Below are positions 26,668-35,513 of a stretch of 64,000 bases of DNA, in pieces. The position numbers and the translations under genes are program-made. Numbering within the stretch: the stretch's first letter is position 1; the number at the start of each line of letters is the position of its first letter. Below the pieces are notes generated by a model. The model did no database searches. It was not told the DNA's origin and saw only the letters and a list, made by a program, of their open reading frames with translations. The DNA is from Asticcacaulis sp. AC460 (GTDB lineage Bacteria; Pseudomonadota; Alphaproteobacteria; Caulobacterales; Caulobacteraceae). The DNA lies in the NCBI RefSeq assembly GCF_000495795.1, contig NZ_AWGD01000031.1, positions 172,326 through 236,325 on the forward strand. Direction: 5' to 3'.

Positions 26668-26723
26668 AACCCCTCCCACCGCTTCGCGGTCCCCCCTCCC
26701 CGTGAAGAACGGGGCGGGAGAAG
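26668..26723. repeat. Dispersed CCCCTCC-ACCGCTTCGCGGT repeat
   Basis: CCCCTCCCACCGCTTCGCGGT followed by CCCCCTCCCCGTGAAG...GGGGCGGGAG, a member of the family at 3743 with a different central hairpin; closest relative at 32345. Confidence 0.55.
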
Positions 26724-26745
26724 AAAGTAAGAACCACTCAAATCT

Positions 26746-26775
26746 AAAAGGGCATCTTTGGGTGCCCTTTTTTAT
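26746..26775 (+). terminator. Rho-independent terminator after the FAH hydrolase
   Basis: AAAAGGGCA / TGCCCTTTT, 9-bp stem, 8-base loop, then TTTTATT. Confidence 0.85.
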
Positions 26776-26804
26776 TGCGTCAGGTTTCTTTCCGTGCAAA
26801 ATTC

Positions 26805-26818
26805 ATCATACATCATAT
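26805..26818. promoter_or_regulatory. ATCATACATCATAT operator-like motif
   Basis: Lies 21 bases before the beta-helix enzyme start, between the terminator and the Shine-Dalgarno site. Same core as 24821, 37517 and 44607. Confidence 0.45.
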
Positions 26819-26839
26819 AAAAATAATCGGAGGAAGCCT

Positions 26840-28963
26840 ATGCCGCGTATCGCTTGCCTGTTGTTGTCCGCGTCCCTCCTGGCTCTTGCCGCCCCGGCGC
26901 TGGCGGATATTCGCATCCATGTGTCACCTTCGGGTTCAGATAGTGGTGACGGCAGCGCGTCGCGGCCATTCCGCACCCTGCCCCGCGCTCAGGACGCCGT
27001 ACGTGCCGTCAACGCCAAGGACGATGTCATCGTGACCTTGGCCGACGGGGTTTACGTGCTGGATAAGCCGTTGAATTTCCGCACGGCTGATGGTGGTCAG
27101 GGCAAGTTTACTGTGACCTGGCAGGCGGCATCCAAGGCCGACCCGCTGATTTCCGGCGGCATGACGGTCAACGGTTTCACGCTGTTTGATGCCGACAAGA
27201 ACGTCTATGTCGCTGACACACCCAAGGGGCTTGATTCGCGTCAGTTGTGGATCAACGGCGTCACGGCCGAACGGCCCAAGATCGAGCTGAAGCGCGAGGA
27301 TGTCGAGTTCACGCCGACCAGCCTGATCCTCAAGGATGCAGAGCATGGCTATATCGCCAAGCTGAAGCAGCCAAACCGGTTGGAGGTCGAATATACCGGC
27401 TTTTTCACCGACCGTTATGCCCCGGTGAAGGCGATCGACGGCGATACGCTGATCATGCAGCAGCCGTCGTGGGACAATAATACGTTCGGGTATGACACGA
27501 TTTCGAGCCCGATCTTTCCGGACGATTCGCGGCTGTTCCTGGTCAATGCGCCGGAGTTATTCGGGGTGACCAATCAGTGGCACTCCAATTCTTACCAGTG
27601 GTACATCGATCCAGACGCCGGCAAGCTCTATATCCGCATTCCGCCCGACGCGGATGTTGCGACGTTGAGCGTGGTGTTGCCGCGGTTGGATCACCTAATC
27701 AGCATTGGTGGGACTTTGGATGCGCCGGTGAAGAACCTGAGTTTCAAGGGTTTGCATCTGTCGCATACCTCGTGGATGGGGCCGTCTCTGCCGACCGGGT
27801 ATGCCAGCCAGCAGAGCGGCGCCTATCTGGTCGAGACCGCTGCGTCGCGGCCGGTCGATGCCTATAGGAGCTGCGGGTGGGGTTGCGTCGAGTTCGAGAC
27901 CCTGCGTCAGAGGTGGAGCCAGATGCCAGCGGCGGTGCAGGTCTCGGCGGCGAAGAATGTGGTTTTTGACGGGATGAGCTTCACGCATCTGGGCCAGATC
28001 GCGCTGGGGATCGGCAATGACGACAATGCTCACGCCTCGGGTCAGGGCTTGGCGGCCGACGGCGTTACGGTGCGTAATTCGCGGTTTTCGATGCTGGGTG
28101 GCGGCGCGGTCATGGCCGGGGGCGTGCGGGAGCCGGCGCACCATCCGGACGATCCGCGGTTGGTCAATCGGAATATTGTGATTGAAAACAATGTTATAAC
28201 GAATGTGTCACAGGACTATAAAGAGAATGCCGCGGTGCTGACGACCTATGTCGATGGCGCGAAGATCGTGCACAACGATATTTCCGAAGCGCCGTATGAT
28301 GCGATCGATATCGGCTGGGGCTGGGGTTACAACGACGCCGGCGGCAATCCGAACTATCGCGAAAACCAGCGCGGTTACGAAGTCAACAAGGTCTATGACA
28401 CGCCGACGACCTTGAGGAATACGATCGTCGCCAACAACCGGGTGCACGGTGTGAAGACCTGGTACAAGGACGGTGGGGCGATCTACAATCTGTCGGCCAA
28501 TCCGGGCGGCGAAATCCGCGAGAACCATATCTCCGATATCGGCGGCGCCATCGGCATCTATGTCGATGAGGGTTCGAAGCATCTGCGGATCGAGCGCAAT
28601 GTGGTGGAGACGCGTGGGTGGTGGCTGAACGCCAATACGGTGGGCAAGCAGTATAAGCGCGGGATCACCACCGACAATGTGGCGACCGGGAACTGGCACG
28701 ACAGCAACCAGGTCGGCGGGCGGTGGAATGCCGAGTCGGGCAATAGTGTCGCTCAGGACAACCTGGTCACTGATAAGGACTGGCCGGCGGAAGCGCGCAA
28801 GGTGATGGAAAAGGCCGGGGCCGATCTGCCGGCAGCGCGGGAGAAGCCGCAGGTCAAACCGCAGCAGCAGAGCCAGGCGGAGACCTGTAACGGTCCGGGT
28901 AATCCCACTGACTACCCGGGCGGCAAGTGTCCCAAGTTCCACGTGCCGAGGAGCAAGCCGTAA
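26840..28963 (+). CDS. Secreted right-handed beta-helix glycosidase-like protein (GH141-like)
   Basis: 707 residues with signal peptide MPRIACLLLSASLLALAAPALA. The mature protein opens with IHVSPSGSDSGDGSASRPFRTLPRAQDAVR, typical of secreted beta-helix enzymes, and carries parallel-helix repeats (VTVRNSRFSMLGGGAVMAGG, IVIENNVITNVSQ, AKIVHNDISEAPYDAIDIGWGWGYND, TIVANNRVHGV, LRIERNVVE). The domain order and length fit GH141 (known members act as alpha-L-fucosidase or xylanase), though GH110/GH120-like proteins share the fold. A terminal fucosidase fits the neighbouring fucose genes. CGGAGG lies 7 bases before the ATG. The lysine/glutamine/proline-rich C-terminal tail is unusual. Confidence 0.78.
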   Translation: MPRIACLLLSASLLALAAPALADIRIHVSPSGSDSGDGSASRPFRTLPRAQDAVRAVNAKDDVIVTLADGVYVLDKPLNFRTADGGQGKFTVTWQAASKADPLISGGMTVNGFTLFDADKNVYVADTPKGLDSRQLWINGVTAERPKIELKREDVEFTPTSLILKDAEHGYIAKLKQPNRLEVEYTGFFTDRYAPVKAIDGDTLIMQQPSWDNNTFGYDTISSPIFPDDSRLFLVNAPELFGVTNQWHSNSYQWYIDPDAGKLYIRIPPDADVATLSVVLPRLDHLISIGGTLDAPVKNLSFKGLHLSHTSWMGPSLPTGYASQQSGAYLVETAASRPVDAYRSCGWGCVEFETLRQRWSQMPAAVQVSAAKNVVFDGMSFTHLGQIALGIGNDDNAHASGQGLAADGVTVRNSRFSMLGGGAVMAGGVREPAHHPDDPRLVNRNIVIENNVITNVSQDYKENAAVLTTYVDGAKIVHNDISEAPYDAIDIGWGWGYNDAGGNPNYRENQRGYEVNKVYDTPTTLRNTIVANNRVHGVKTWYKDGGAIYNLSANPGGEIRENHISDIGGAIGIYVDEGSKHLRIERNVVETRGWWLNANTVGKQYKRGITTDNVATGNWHDSNQVGGRWNAESGNSVAQDNLVTDKDWPAEARKVMEKAGADLPAAREKPQVKPQQQSQAETCNGPGNPTDYPGGKCPKFHVPRSKP

Positions 28964-28982
28964 ACGCTTACGGTGGAATCAA

Positions 28983-29388
28983 ACCACGGAAGGCACCGAA
29001 ACCCCGCTGCGCGGCGACACGAAAGGCACGGAATTCCGGTAGCTGAATCTCCCGCGCGAAGCGCAATAATTGATATTGCCTCAAGTCATACTCCGTCCGT
29101 TCCTTCAACCGGAATTCCGTGACTTCCGTGCACGCCGCCACAGGCGGCGCTTCAGTGTTTTCCGTGTTCCTCTTAGAAGCCTCCGGTTTATCTGAGGCAT
29201 TTAAGAGGAACACGGAACACACGGAGGCCGCTGCGCGGCGACACTGAAAACACGGAATTCAGGACACTCCGATACATGTGCGTCGTATCTTGCCCAAGGC
29301 AGGAAGGCGCTTCGCGCGGGCGTTTCAGCTACTGGAATTCAGTGCCTTTCGTGTCGCCGCGCAGCGGGGTTTCGGTGCCTTCCGTGGT
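28983..29388. repeat. Nested inverted/direct repeat block, 54-bp outer arms
   Basis: Arms 28983-29036 and 29335-29388 are reverse complements over 54 bases with a single mismatch. Inside, a further copy of the GCTGCGCGGCGACAC-GAAA-CACGGAATTC unit ends at 29260, and CAGTGTTTTCCGTGTTCCTC (about 29152) pairs imperfectly with TAAGAGGAACACGG (about 29201). This fills the 447-base gap between two convergent genes; no gene is seen in it. Confidence 0.85.
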
Positions 29389-29410
29389 AAAATTACACCG
29401 GCCTTGCTGA

Positions 29411-30562
29411 TTATAAATTCCGGTTCACGCGCTCAGCCAGCAGGGTTTCGTTGATCTGGTCGATGCGCGTCACGCCGGTCAGGGCCATGGCCGTGCGCAT
29501 CTCCTTGTCGATCAGGCCCAGCAGGTTGGTCACCGCCGCTTCGCCGCCCGTCGCCAAGGCGTAGATATAGGCCCGGCCCAGCAACACGCCCTTGGCGCCC
29601 AAAGCCAGCATCCGCACCACATCCAGCCCCGTCCGTACGCCGGAATCGGCCAAGATGGTCAGCTCGTCGCCCACCGCGTCGGCAATCGCCGGCAGGGCGC
29701 GCGTCGTCGACAGGGCGCCATCCAGTTGCCGGCCGCCATGGTTCGACACCACGATGCCGTCGGCGCCGAAACGGACGGCATCGCGTGCGTCTTCCGGATC
29801 GAGAATGCCCTTGATGATCATCGGGCCTTTCCAGAAATCGCGGATCCATTCCAGATCCTGCCACGAAATCGACGGATCGAAATTGGCCCCCAGCCAGCCG
29901 ATATAGTCTTCCAGGCCCGTCGCCTTGCCCAGGTAGTCCGAAACATTGCCCAGATCGTGCGGCGTGCCGTTGACCCCGACATCCCACGCCCACTGCGGCT
30001 TGAACATCGCCTGGACCATCCGCCGGATCGGGCCGAAATCGCCGCTCATGCCCGAATGTTTGTCGCGATAGCGCGCGCCCGGCACCGGCATGTCGACGGT
30101 AAAGATCAGCTTGGTCACGCCCAGGCTCTGGGCACGTTCCAAGGCGTGCTTCATGAAGCCGCGGTCCTTCAGGACATAGAGCTGGAACCAGACATTGTGG
30201 CCGGACTTCTCGACAATCTCCTTCAGCGGGCACAGCGACACGGTCGAGATGATGTAGGGAATGTTGGCCTTTTTGGCCGCCTTGGCCACCTGGACCTCGC
30301 CGCGGCGGGCATACATGCCGCCCAGTCCGACCGGGGCGAGCGCCACCGGCATGGCCAGTTTTTCGCCGAACAGTTCGGTTTCCAGCGACAGGTCGGCGAC
30401 GTTTTTCAGGATGCGCTGGCGCAGGGCCAGGCGCGACAGGTCGTCGACATTCGATCGCAGGGTCATTTCGGCGTAGGAGCCGCCGTCGAGATAGTCGAAC
30501 AGGAAGCGCGGCAGCTTGCGCCGGGCGGCTTCGCGGTAGTCGGTGGCGGCGGAAATGATCAT
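29411..30562 (-). CDS. lldD: FMN-dependent L-lactate dehydrogenase
   Basis: 383 residues, close throughout to E. coli LldD as I recall it: [87 protein letters not shown] (with the catalytic His) and [21 protein letters not shown]. It oxidises L-lactate to pyruvate at the inner membrane, passing electrons to quinone. L-lactate is a product of both the rhamnose and fucose routes here, which explains its place. Last gene of the minus-strand operon; its ATG overlaps the stop of the kinase-like gene (ATGA). Confidence 0.95.
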   Translation of the reverse strand: MIISAATDYREAARRKLPRFLFDYLDGGSYAEMTLRSNVDDLSRLALRQRILKNVADLSLETELFGEKLAMPVALAPVGLGGMYARRGEVQVAKAAKKANIPYIISTVSLCPLKEIVEKSGHNVWFQLYVLKDRGFMKHALERAQSLGVTKLIFTVDMPVPGARYRDKHSGMSGDFGPIRRMVQAMFKPQWAWDVGVNGTPHDLGNVSDYLGKATGLEDYIGWLGANFDPSISWQDLEWIRDFWKGPMIIKGILDPEDARDAVRFGADGIVVSNHGGRQLDGALSTTRALPAIADAVGDELTILADSGVRTGLDVVRMLALGAKGVLLGRAYIYALATGGEAAVTNLLGLIDKEMRTAMALTGVTRIDQINETLLAERVNRNL

Positions 30563-31380
30563 AGCAATCCCCTGTCGGCATCCAGGTGCAGGGTCAGGTC
30601 GGCCCGCACCGGCATTTCGCGCAGGATATAGCGGGTAAGGCGTTCATAGTGTTGGATAAAACGCGCGATTTCGGCGTCGGACATGACTTTTTTACCGGTG
30701 CGGCCCTCGTTTTCCAACATGCGGGACAGGTCGTGCTCCTGCTGGGTCCGCCAGGCCTGGACGACCTCGAAACCGGGCGCCGCGAGGAGGATAAGGCGGT
30801 CGATTCGGGCGAACAGGTCGTGGTACGGCCCGGCCAGTTGGTTGTTGACATGACGCCGCCAGATAGCGTCCGGGTCTTCCTTGCGTTCCAAGGCGTTGAC
30901 CGGCGTGTCGAGTTCACTGTCGAACTGGTAGTTCGCGCCGACGCACCAGCCTTCGAACAGGATGATATCGGGCGAGGTCACCACGGGCCAGTCTTCGATG
31001 GGAAAAGGCCGATCGCTGGCCTTGTCGAAGCGCGGCAGGGCGGTCGGTTTACCGGCCAGCAGGCTATCGAAGGTTTGCATGCCCAGTTCGATGTCATGCG
31101 TGCCGGGGACACCGCGCGTGGCGAACAGCGGGTGGACATGTGTGGGCCGGTCTTCCGGCGCCAGGTACAGGTCGTCGAGCGAGATCAGGGCGACCTTCAG
31201 GCCTTCGGCTTCGAGCTGGGTTTTCAGGCCCAGGGACAGGGTCGACTTACCCGAGCCCTGGGCGCCACAGATGCCCAGGACGAACGGCCGGCCCGGCGTG
31301 CTCCATAGCACGACGGCGGCGTGGACACGGTCAAGCGACCCGGTCACCGACGGCCTCGCCGGCAAAGAACTGATCGACAT
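30559..31380 (-). CDS. P-loop kinase, D-glycerate 3-kinase-like
   Basis: 273 residues. Walker [10 protein letters not shown] at about residue 40, [32 protein letters not shown] and a C-terminal helix [14 protein letters not shown] are features of the glycerate-kinase/YGR205W-type family (phosphoribulokinase/uridine-kinase fold). It would phosphorylate glycerate or a related sugar acid with ATP. The start at 31378-31380 overlaps the upstream dehydrogenase by 50 bases; a GTG near 31345 (VTGSLDRV) would shorten the overlap and is possible. Presence next to a hydroxypyruvate-reductase-like gene suggests a C3 glycerate branch. Confidence 0.82.
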   Translation of the reverse strand: MSISSLPARPSVTGSLDRVHAAVVLWSTPGRPFVLGICGAQGSGKSTLSLGLKTQLEAEGLKVALISLDDLYLAPEDRPTHVHPLFATRGVPGTHDIELGMQTFDSLLAGKPTALPRFDKASDRPFPIEDWPVVTSPDIILFEGWCVGANYQFDSELDTPVNALERKEDPDAIWRRHVNNQLAGPYHDLFARIDRLILLAAPGFEVVQAWRTQQEHDLSRMLENEGRTGKKVMSDAEIARFIQHYERLTRYILREMPVRADLTLHLDADRGLL

Positions 31381-32299
31381 TGCGTGCCGCCCGCATGCCC
31401 ATGGCTTCGCGGGTCTCGACCGTGGCCGAGCCCAGGTGCGGCAGCAGCACGGCATTGTCCAGCGGCAACAGGGCGTCGTGGACGATGGGCTCGCGTTCGT
31501 AGACATCCAGGCCCGCCGCCCAGATGGTGCCGGCGGCCAGGGCCTCGGCGAGGTCGTCTTCCTTGACCACCGAACCGCGCGCCGTGTTGATCAGGATGGC
31601 CGAGCGCTTCATCAGGCTGAGCAGGCGGTGATTGACCATGTGGTGGGTTTCCGGCCCGCCCGGCGTGTGCAGCGACAGGACGTCGGCCTGGGCCGCCAGT
31701 TCGTCCAGCGAGGCGACGTAGCGCGCGCCGTGGGCGGCTTCGATGTCGGGGGCGGCCTGGCGGCGGCTGTAATAGGCGATCTCCATGCCCAGGGCCGTGC
31801 GCGCCTTGTGCGCTGTCGCCTGGGCGATGCGGCCGAACCCGACCAGGCCCAGGGTCTTGCCCTGCAGCGACTGGCCCATCAAGGCAGTGGTGCCCCAGCC
31901 TTTCCAGCCGCCGGAGCGCAGTTGCCGCTCGGCTTCCGAAGCGCGCCGCGACGTCATCAGCATTAGCATCAGGGCGATATCGGCGGTGGCTTCGGTCAGG
32001 ACGTCGGGGGTGTTGGACACGACGATGCCGGCGGATTTGGCGGCGTCGATGTTGATGTGTTCGTAGCCGGCGCCGAAATTGCCGATCATCCTGACGCGGG
32101 TATTGGGGGTAGCGAAGACCTCCGGTGTCAGCTTGTCGGTGACGGTCGGGCACAGGGCGTCGTATTGCGTCATGGCCTCGGCAAGTTGCGCCGGCGTCAG
32201 GGGCGCGGCATCATTGACGGTGACGTCGTAGCGCGACTGCATATAGGCCTGCGCGCCGGCGGGCCAGGGACGGGTGATGAGGATCTTCGGCTTGGTCAT
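31331..32299 (-). CDS. D-isomer-specific 2-hydroxyacid dehydrogenase (glyoxylate/hydroxypyruvate reductase-like)
   Basis: 322 residues. NAD(P)-binding GLVGFGRIAQATA at about 153, catalytic Arg in NTARGSVVKEDDL, Glu in YEREPIV and His in LLPHLGSATVETR. It reduces glyoxylate, hydroxypyruvate or a related 2-keto acid. Together with the kinase-like protein it suggests handling of hydroxypyruvate/glycerate or glycolaldehyde-derived C2-C3 products of the operon's main substrate. Confidence 0.9.
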   Translation of the reverse strand: MTKPKILITRPWPAGAQAYMQSRYDVTVNDAAPLTPAQLAEAMTQYDALCPTVTDKLTPEVFATPNTRVRMIGNFGAGYEHINIDAAKSAGIVVSNTPDVLTEATADIALMLMLMTSRRASEAERQLRSGGWKGWGTTALMGQSLQGKTLGLVGFGRIAQATAHKARTALGMEIAYYSRRQAAPDIEAAHGARYVASLDELAAQADVLSLHTPGGPETHHMVNHRLLSLMKRSAILINTARGSVVKEDDLAEALAAGTIWAAGLDVYEREPIVHDALLPLDNAVLLPHLGSATVETREAMGMRAARNVDQFFAGEAVGDRVA

Positions 32300-32344
32300 G
32301 GGAGCTCGGTCGGGAAATGGGGAGCGTGTCGACGCAGACAGTGA

Positions 32345-32410
32345 AGATACCCCTCCACCGCTTCGCGGTCCCCCTCCCCAGCCTCGCCGGCAGGCAACGT
32401 GGAGAGGAGA
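32345..32410. repeat. CCCCTCCACCGCTTCGCGGT repeat inside the operon
   Basis: Member of the dispersed family, placed between the enoyl-CoA hydratase and hydroxyacid dehydrogenase genes; the 120-base gap it fills may modulate mRNA levels along the operon. Confidence 0.55.
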
Positions 32411-32419
32411 GTTTGTTCT

Positions 32420-33190
32420 CTATCGTCTCTTGAAGAGCGGTGCACGCTTTTCCTTGAAGGCAGCGCGGCCTTCGCGGGCATCTTCGGTAGCGAAACAGAT
32501 GGTCTGCAGGTCGCGTTCGTACTCCACCGCCTTTTCATACGGCATGGTGTGGGCAGCGCGCAGGTTCAGCTTACCGGTCTCGGCTGCGATGGGGGCGCGG
32601 GAAGCGACGGTTTGCGCAATCGCCCGGGCGCGCGGCAGCAGGTCGGCCAACTCGACCACTTCGGACACCAGGCCCCATTGCTCGGCCTTCTGGGCCGTGA
32701 TCGGGTCGCCTGTCAAAATCATCAGCGCCGCATTGGACGCGCCGACCGAATGGACCAGGCCGGCCGCCATGCCGCCGCCGCCGATCCAGCCCAGCTTGAT
32801 TTCCGGCGCGGCGAATTGGGCATTGGTCGAAGCGACGCGGATGTCGCACGACATGGCCGTTTCCAGCCCGCCGCCGAAGGCGTAGCCGTTGACCGCTGCG
32901 ATGGTCGGTTTCAGGCACAGCCGGATAGCATCGCAATAGTCGTCGCGGTTACGGAACTGCCACGGCGTTTCGTAGTCGTCCAGGGTGCGGATATCCGAGC
33001 CGGCGCAGAAGGCGCGCTCGCCTGCCCCGGTGACGATGATGCAGCGGATGGTGTCCGACGCATTGCAGGTCGCGATGGCGTCTTCCAGGGCGTGGGCCAT
33101 GTCGGGTGTCATGGCGTTCAGCTTGGCGGGACGGTTGATGGTGATGACGGCCACGTGGCCGTCCACCTCAAACAACAATTCATCACTCAT
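32420..33190 (-). CDS. Enoyl-CoA hydratase/isomerase family protein
   Basis: 256 residues of the crotonase fold. Oxyanion-hole segments AFCAGSDIRTLDDYE (about residues 61-75) and NGYAFGGGLETAMSCDIRVAS, then APEIKLGWIGGGGMAAGLV, with Glu in the APEIKLG position as in hydratases. GAGERAFCAGSDI is typical of non-fatty-acid crotonases. Its start overlaps the solute-binding-like gene (ATGA). In an otherwise sugar-type operon with a CoA-transferase it is expected to add or remove water, or cleave a C-C bond, on a CoA thioester; substrate unknown. Confidence 0.9.
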   Translation of the reverse strand: MSDELLFEVDGHVAVITINRPAKLNAMTPDMAHALEDAIATCNASDTIRCIIVTGAGERAFCAGSDIRTLDDYETPWQFRNRDDYCDAIRLCLKPTIAAVNGYAFGGGLETAMSCDIRVASTNAQFAAPEIKLGWIGGGGMAAGLVHSVGASNAALMILTGDPITAQKAEQWGLVSEVVELADLLPRARAIAQTVASRAPIAAETGKLNLRAAHTMPYEKAVEYERDLQTICFATEDAREGRAAFKEKRAPLFKRR

Positions 33191-34242
33191 AGGGTGGCCT
33201 CATACAGGGCGTTTACATCGTCGATCAGGTTGCGCGTCCGACCGTCGTAAAGCGCGTCACGCAGGCGCTGCGAGGCCGCGGTCTGAAACCGGATGGCGCC
33301 GTCATGGCGCGGGCGGACATAGGCGGCTTCCAGGGTGTCGAAGGTGTTGCGGTAGAAGTCGCCCCAGCGCCCATTGACGCCGTCATCGCGCCAGGCAGCG
33401 CGCAGCGAGGGTTGGCCATCATGGGCCGGAATAAACGCGATCTGGGCGTCCGGCGACATCAGCCAGCGCAGGTGATCCAGCAGTTCCGGCGTCAGTTCAC
33501 ATTTTTTGGAAATACCGATACCGGTGCCGCCCAGGGTGCTGCCGATACCGCCGGGACCTGACGGCGCATTGGCGAAGCGCAGGCGGGTGGCATAGTTGAC
33601 ATAGCCATAGACCAGCGGACACAGGGCGATGTCGTCGTGGTCGCAGAGGTATTGCAGGATGGCGATCGGGTTGGCGTCGCGAAGTCTGGCCGGGCTTTTG
33701 GCGGCAAGCCGGGCCAGCAGGTCGAAGGCCTCTTCGCCGGTATCGTGGCTGACGAAGCTGCGCCCGCCACAGCGGTCGCCCAGGCTGGCGCAGATCGACT
33801 GAAACGTCAGGGCGGCATGCGGTCCCGACAGCGACATGACCAGGGACGGCGCCGCCAGAACATCCTTCCAGGTTACCGGAACTGTCTCCATCAAGTCGGC
33901 GCGGCAGGCCATGACCTGGGTCGCCGCGTCCAGCGGCAAGGCCCAATGGCGGCCAGCATAGTGGTAGCTGGCCAGGGAGGGACCGATACAGTCGCGCGCC
34001 CAGCCGGCGATCTCTTCGGCGGTGAACACGTCTTCGAGCGGCTGCAAACAATCGGCGGCGACCGCTTCTCCGACATGGGGATGGTCCAGCACGACCAGAT
34101 CGTAACGCGCGCACAGGTCGGCAATGGGGTGGGTTTCGAACCCTTCCAGACTGTGTTTGTCCCAGGTCAGGTCGAGGCGTTTCGACGCCGCGTCCAGCGC
34201 ATTGAAGCCGCGCGGGTGGTCCCAAGTCAGGCCCTTAAGCAT
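33187..34242 (-). CDS. Solute-binding-protein-like protein without a signal peptide
   Basis: 351 residues of the family-1 extracellular solute-binding fold by pattern: YDLVVLDHPHVGEAVAADCLQPLED, HWALPLDAATQVMACRADLM, TWKDVLAAP, GGTGIGISKKCELTPELLDHLRWLMSPDAQ. The N-terminus is MLKGLTWDHPRGFNALDAA with no export signal, so it should be cytoplasmic. No ABC permease or ATPase gene is near. It overlaps the CoA-transferase gene upstream by 8 bases and the hydratase downstream by 4, so it is a stoichiometric part of the pathway rather than a stray transporter part. It might bind the sugar acid or its CoA ester, or be an enzyme built on this fold. Confidence 0.75.
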   Translation of the reverse strand: MLKGLTWDHPRGFNALDAASKRLDLTWDKHSLEGFETHPIADLCARYDLVVLDHPHVGEAVAADCLQPLEDVFTAEEIAGWARDCIGPSLASYHYAGRHWALPLDAATQVMACRADLMETVPVTWKDVLAAPSLVMSLSGPHAALTFQSICASLGDRCGGRSFVSHDTGEEAFDLLARLAAKSPARLRDANPIAILQYLCDHDDIALCPLVYGYVNYATRLRFANAPSGPGGIGSTLGGTGIGISKKCELTPELLDHLRWLMSPDAQIAFIPAHDGQPSLRAAWRDDGVNGRWGDFYRNTFDTLEAAYVRPRHDGAIRFQTAASQRLRDALYDGRTRNLIDDVNALYEATL

Positions 34243-35440
34243 GTTGCAGTTCGGGCGCCTGGCGCACGGCACCGCTGCTCAACAGGGCGTCGATTTCGGC
34301 GTCGCTCTTGCCCAGGCTTTTGAGGACTTCGCGGCTATGTTCACCGATGCGCGGAGCGCCGCGTTCGATGGCCGAGGGCGTCTTGGAGAATTTGATCGGA
34401 AAGCCCGGCACCTTGACCCGGCCTTCGGTCGGGTGGTCGTATTCGACGAAGGTGCCGTTGTGGGCGATCTGGGGGTCGTTGACCAGGTCCTCATAGCCAT
34501 AGACCGGCCCGGCCCAGATATCGACGGCACGGAACAGGGCCAGCCATTCCTCGGTCGTCTTGGCCATCAATCCTGCCTGGGTGCGGGCATAGATTTCGTC
34601 GCGATAGGTCCAGGAATCGGTCTGGTCCTGCAGGTGCTCAAAGAAGGGATCGCCCAGCAGTTCGCCCAGCAGCTTCAGCGGCGCCATGGCGATCGTGAGG
34701 TAAGAATCTTTGGTGCGGAACACGCCGTACGGGGCGCGGATATAGCAGTGGGCGTGCGGTTCGGCCGAACGCGCCTGGGGCTTGTGCCCGACGGTGAAGA
34801 CCGACAGTTCCTGCATCTGAATGGTGGTGATGGCGTCGAGCATATTGACCTCGACCTTTTGTCCCTCCCCCGTCCGTTCGCGGTGAAACAGGGCCGCCAG
34901 GGCGCCTTCGAAGGCGGAATAGGCGGTGATGGCGTCGACCAGGTACTGGCCTGCCGGCGACGGCGGTTCACCGGCCCGGCCCGCCGACATCATGGCGCCG
35001 GACATGGATTGCAGCAGCAGATCTTGGCCGGGATAGTTCTTGTACGGGCCGTCTTCGCCATAGCCCGACATGGAGACATAGATCAGGCGCGGATTGATGG
35101 CCGAGAGAGTCTCGTAATCGACCCCCAGACGCGCCGCCACGCCGGGGCGATAGTTTTGCAGGAAGACATCCGCGGTCTTGACCAGTTCCAGTAGCAAAGC
35201 CTTGCCGTCGGGCGCTTTCAGATCGACGGCAAGGGAGCGTTTGTTGCGGTTCAGCGACAGGAAGGAGACATTGATCTCCTTGCCCCAGGCGCCGCCGGCC
35301 GGTGCGTGGCGCTGCCATTCGCCGGTGGTCGGCTCGACCTTGATAACGTCGGCGCCCATATCACCCAGGCGCTGGGCGGCAAACGGCCCGGCCATGGCGA
35401 TGGAACAGTCGAGAACGCGGATACCTTTGAGAACGGACAT
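34235..35440 (-). CDS. CaiB/BaiF-family (class III) CoA-transferase
   Basis: About 401 residues. GIRVLDCSIAMAGPFAAQRLGDMGADVIKVEPTTGE at the N-terminus, NRNKRSLAVDLKAPDGKALLLEL, a Asp-centred active-site strand (GYGEDGPYKNYPGQDLLLQ, Asp of the GQD motif), GRAGEPPSPAGQYLVDAI and IGEHSREVLKSLG at the C-terminus are family hallmarks. It would transfer CoA to a carboxylic acid. AAGGA lies upstream of two closely spaced ATG codons; the second (35440) has the better spacing, the first (35446) remains possible. Its neighbours are sugar enzymes, which is unexpected for this family. Confidence 0.9.
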   Translation of the reverse strand: MSVLKGIRVLDCSIAMAGPFAAQRLGDMGADVIKVEPTTGEWQRHAPAGGAWGKEINVSFLSLNRNKRSLAVDLKAPDGKALLLELVKTADVFLQNYRPGVAARLGVDYETLSAINPRLIYVSMSGYGEDGPYKNYPGQDLLLQSMSGAMMSAGRAGEPPSPAGQYLVDAITAYSAFEGALAALFHRERTGEGQKVEVNMLDAITTIQMQELSVFTVGHKPQARSAEPHAHCYIRAPYGVFRTKDSYLTIAMAPLKLLGELLGDPFFEHLQDQTDSWTYRDEIYARTQAGLMAKTTEEWLALFRAVDIWAGPVYGYEDLVNDPQIAHNGTFVEYDHPTEGRVKVPGFPIKFSKTPSAIERGAPRIGEHSREVLKSLGKSDAEIDALLSSGAVRQAPELQHA

Positions 35441-35458
35441 CTTCATTTTTCCTTGGTC

Positions 35459-35513
35459 GCGCATCTATTCCAAAAAGTGCAATCGACGTTTCACGCCACT
35501 TTTTGGGATGCGC
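35459..35513. repeat. GCGCAT...AAAAAGTG / CACTTTTTGG...ATGCGC palindrome (copy C), inside the operon
   Basis: Same element as 15288 and 22604, here exactly filling the space between the SDR stop and the CoA-transferase start on the minus strand. Confidence 0.65.

Noticed and set aside
31380..31506. Upstream extension of the kinase-like gene to 31506
   Set aside because: The extra 42 residues overlap the hydroxyacid dehydrogenase in another frame and look like shadow sequence (Cys/Arg/Pro-rich); the conserved protein begins after 31380.
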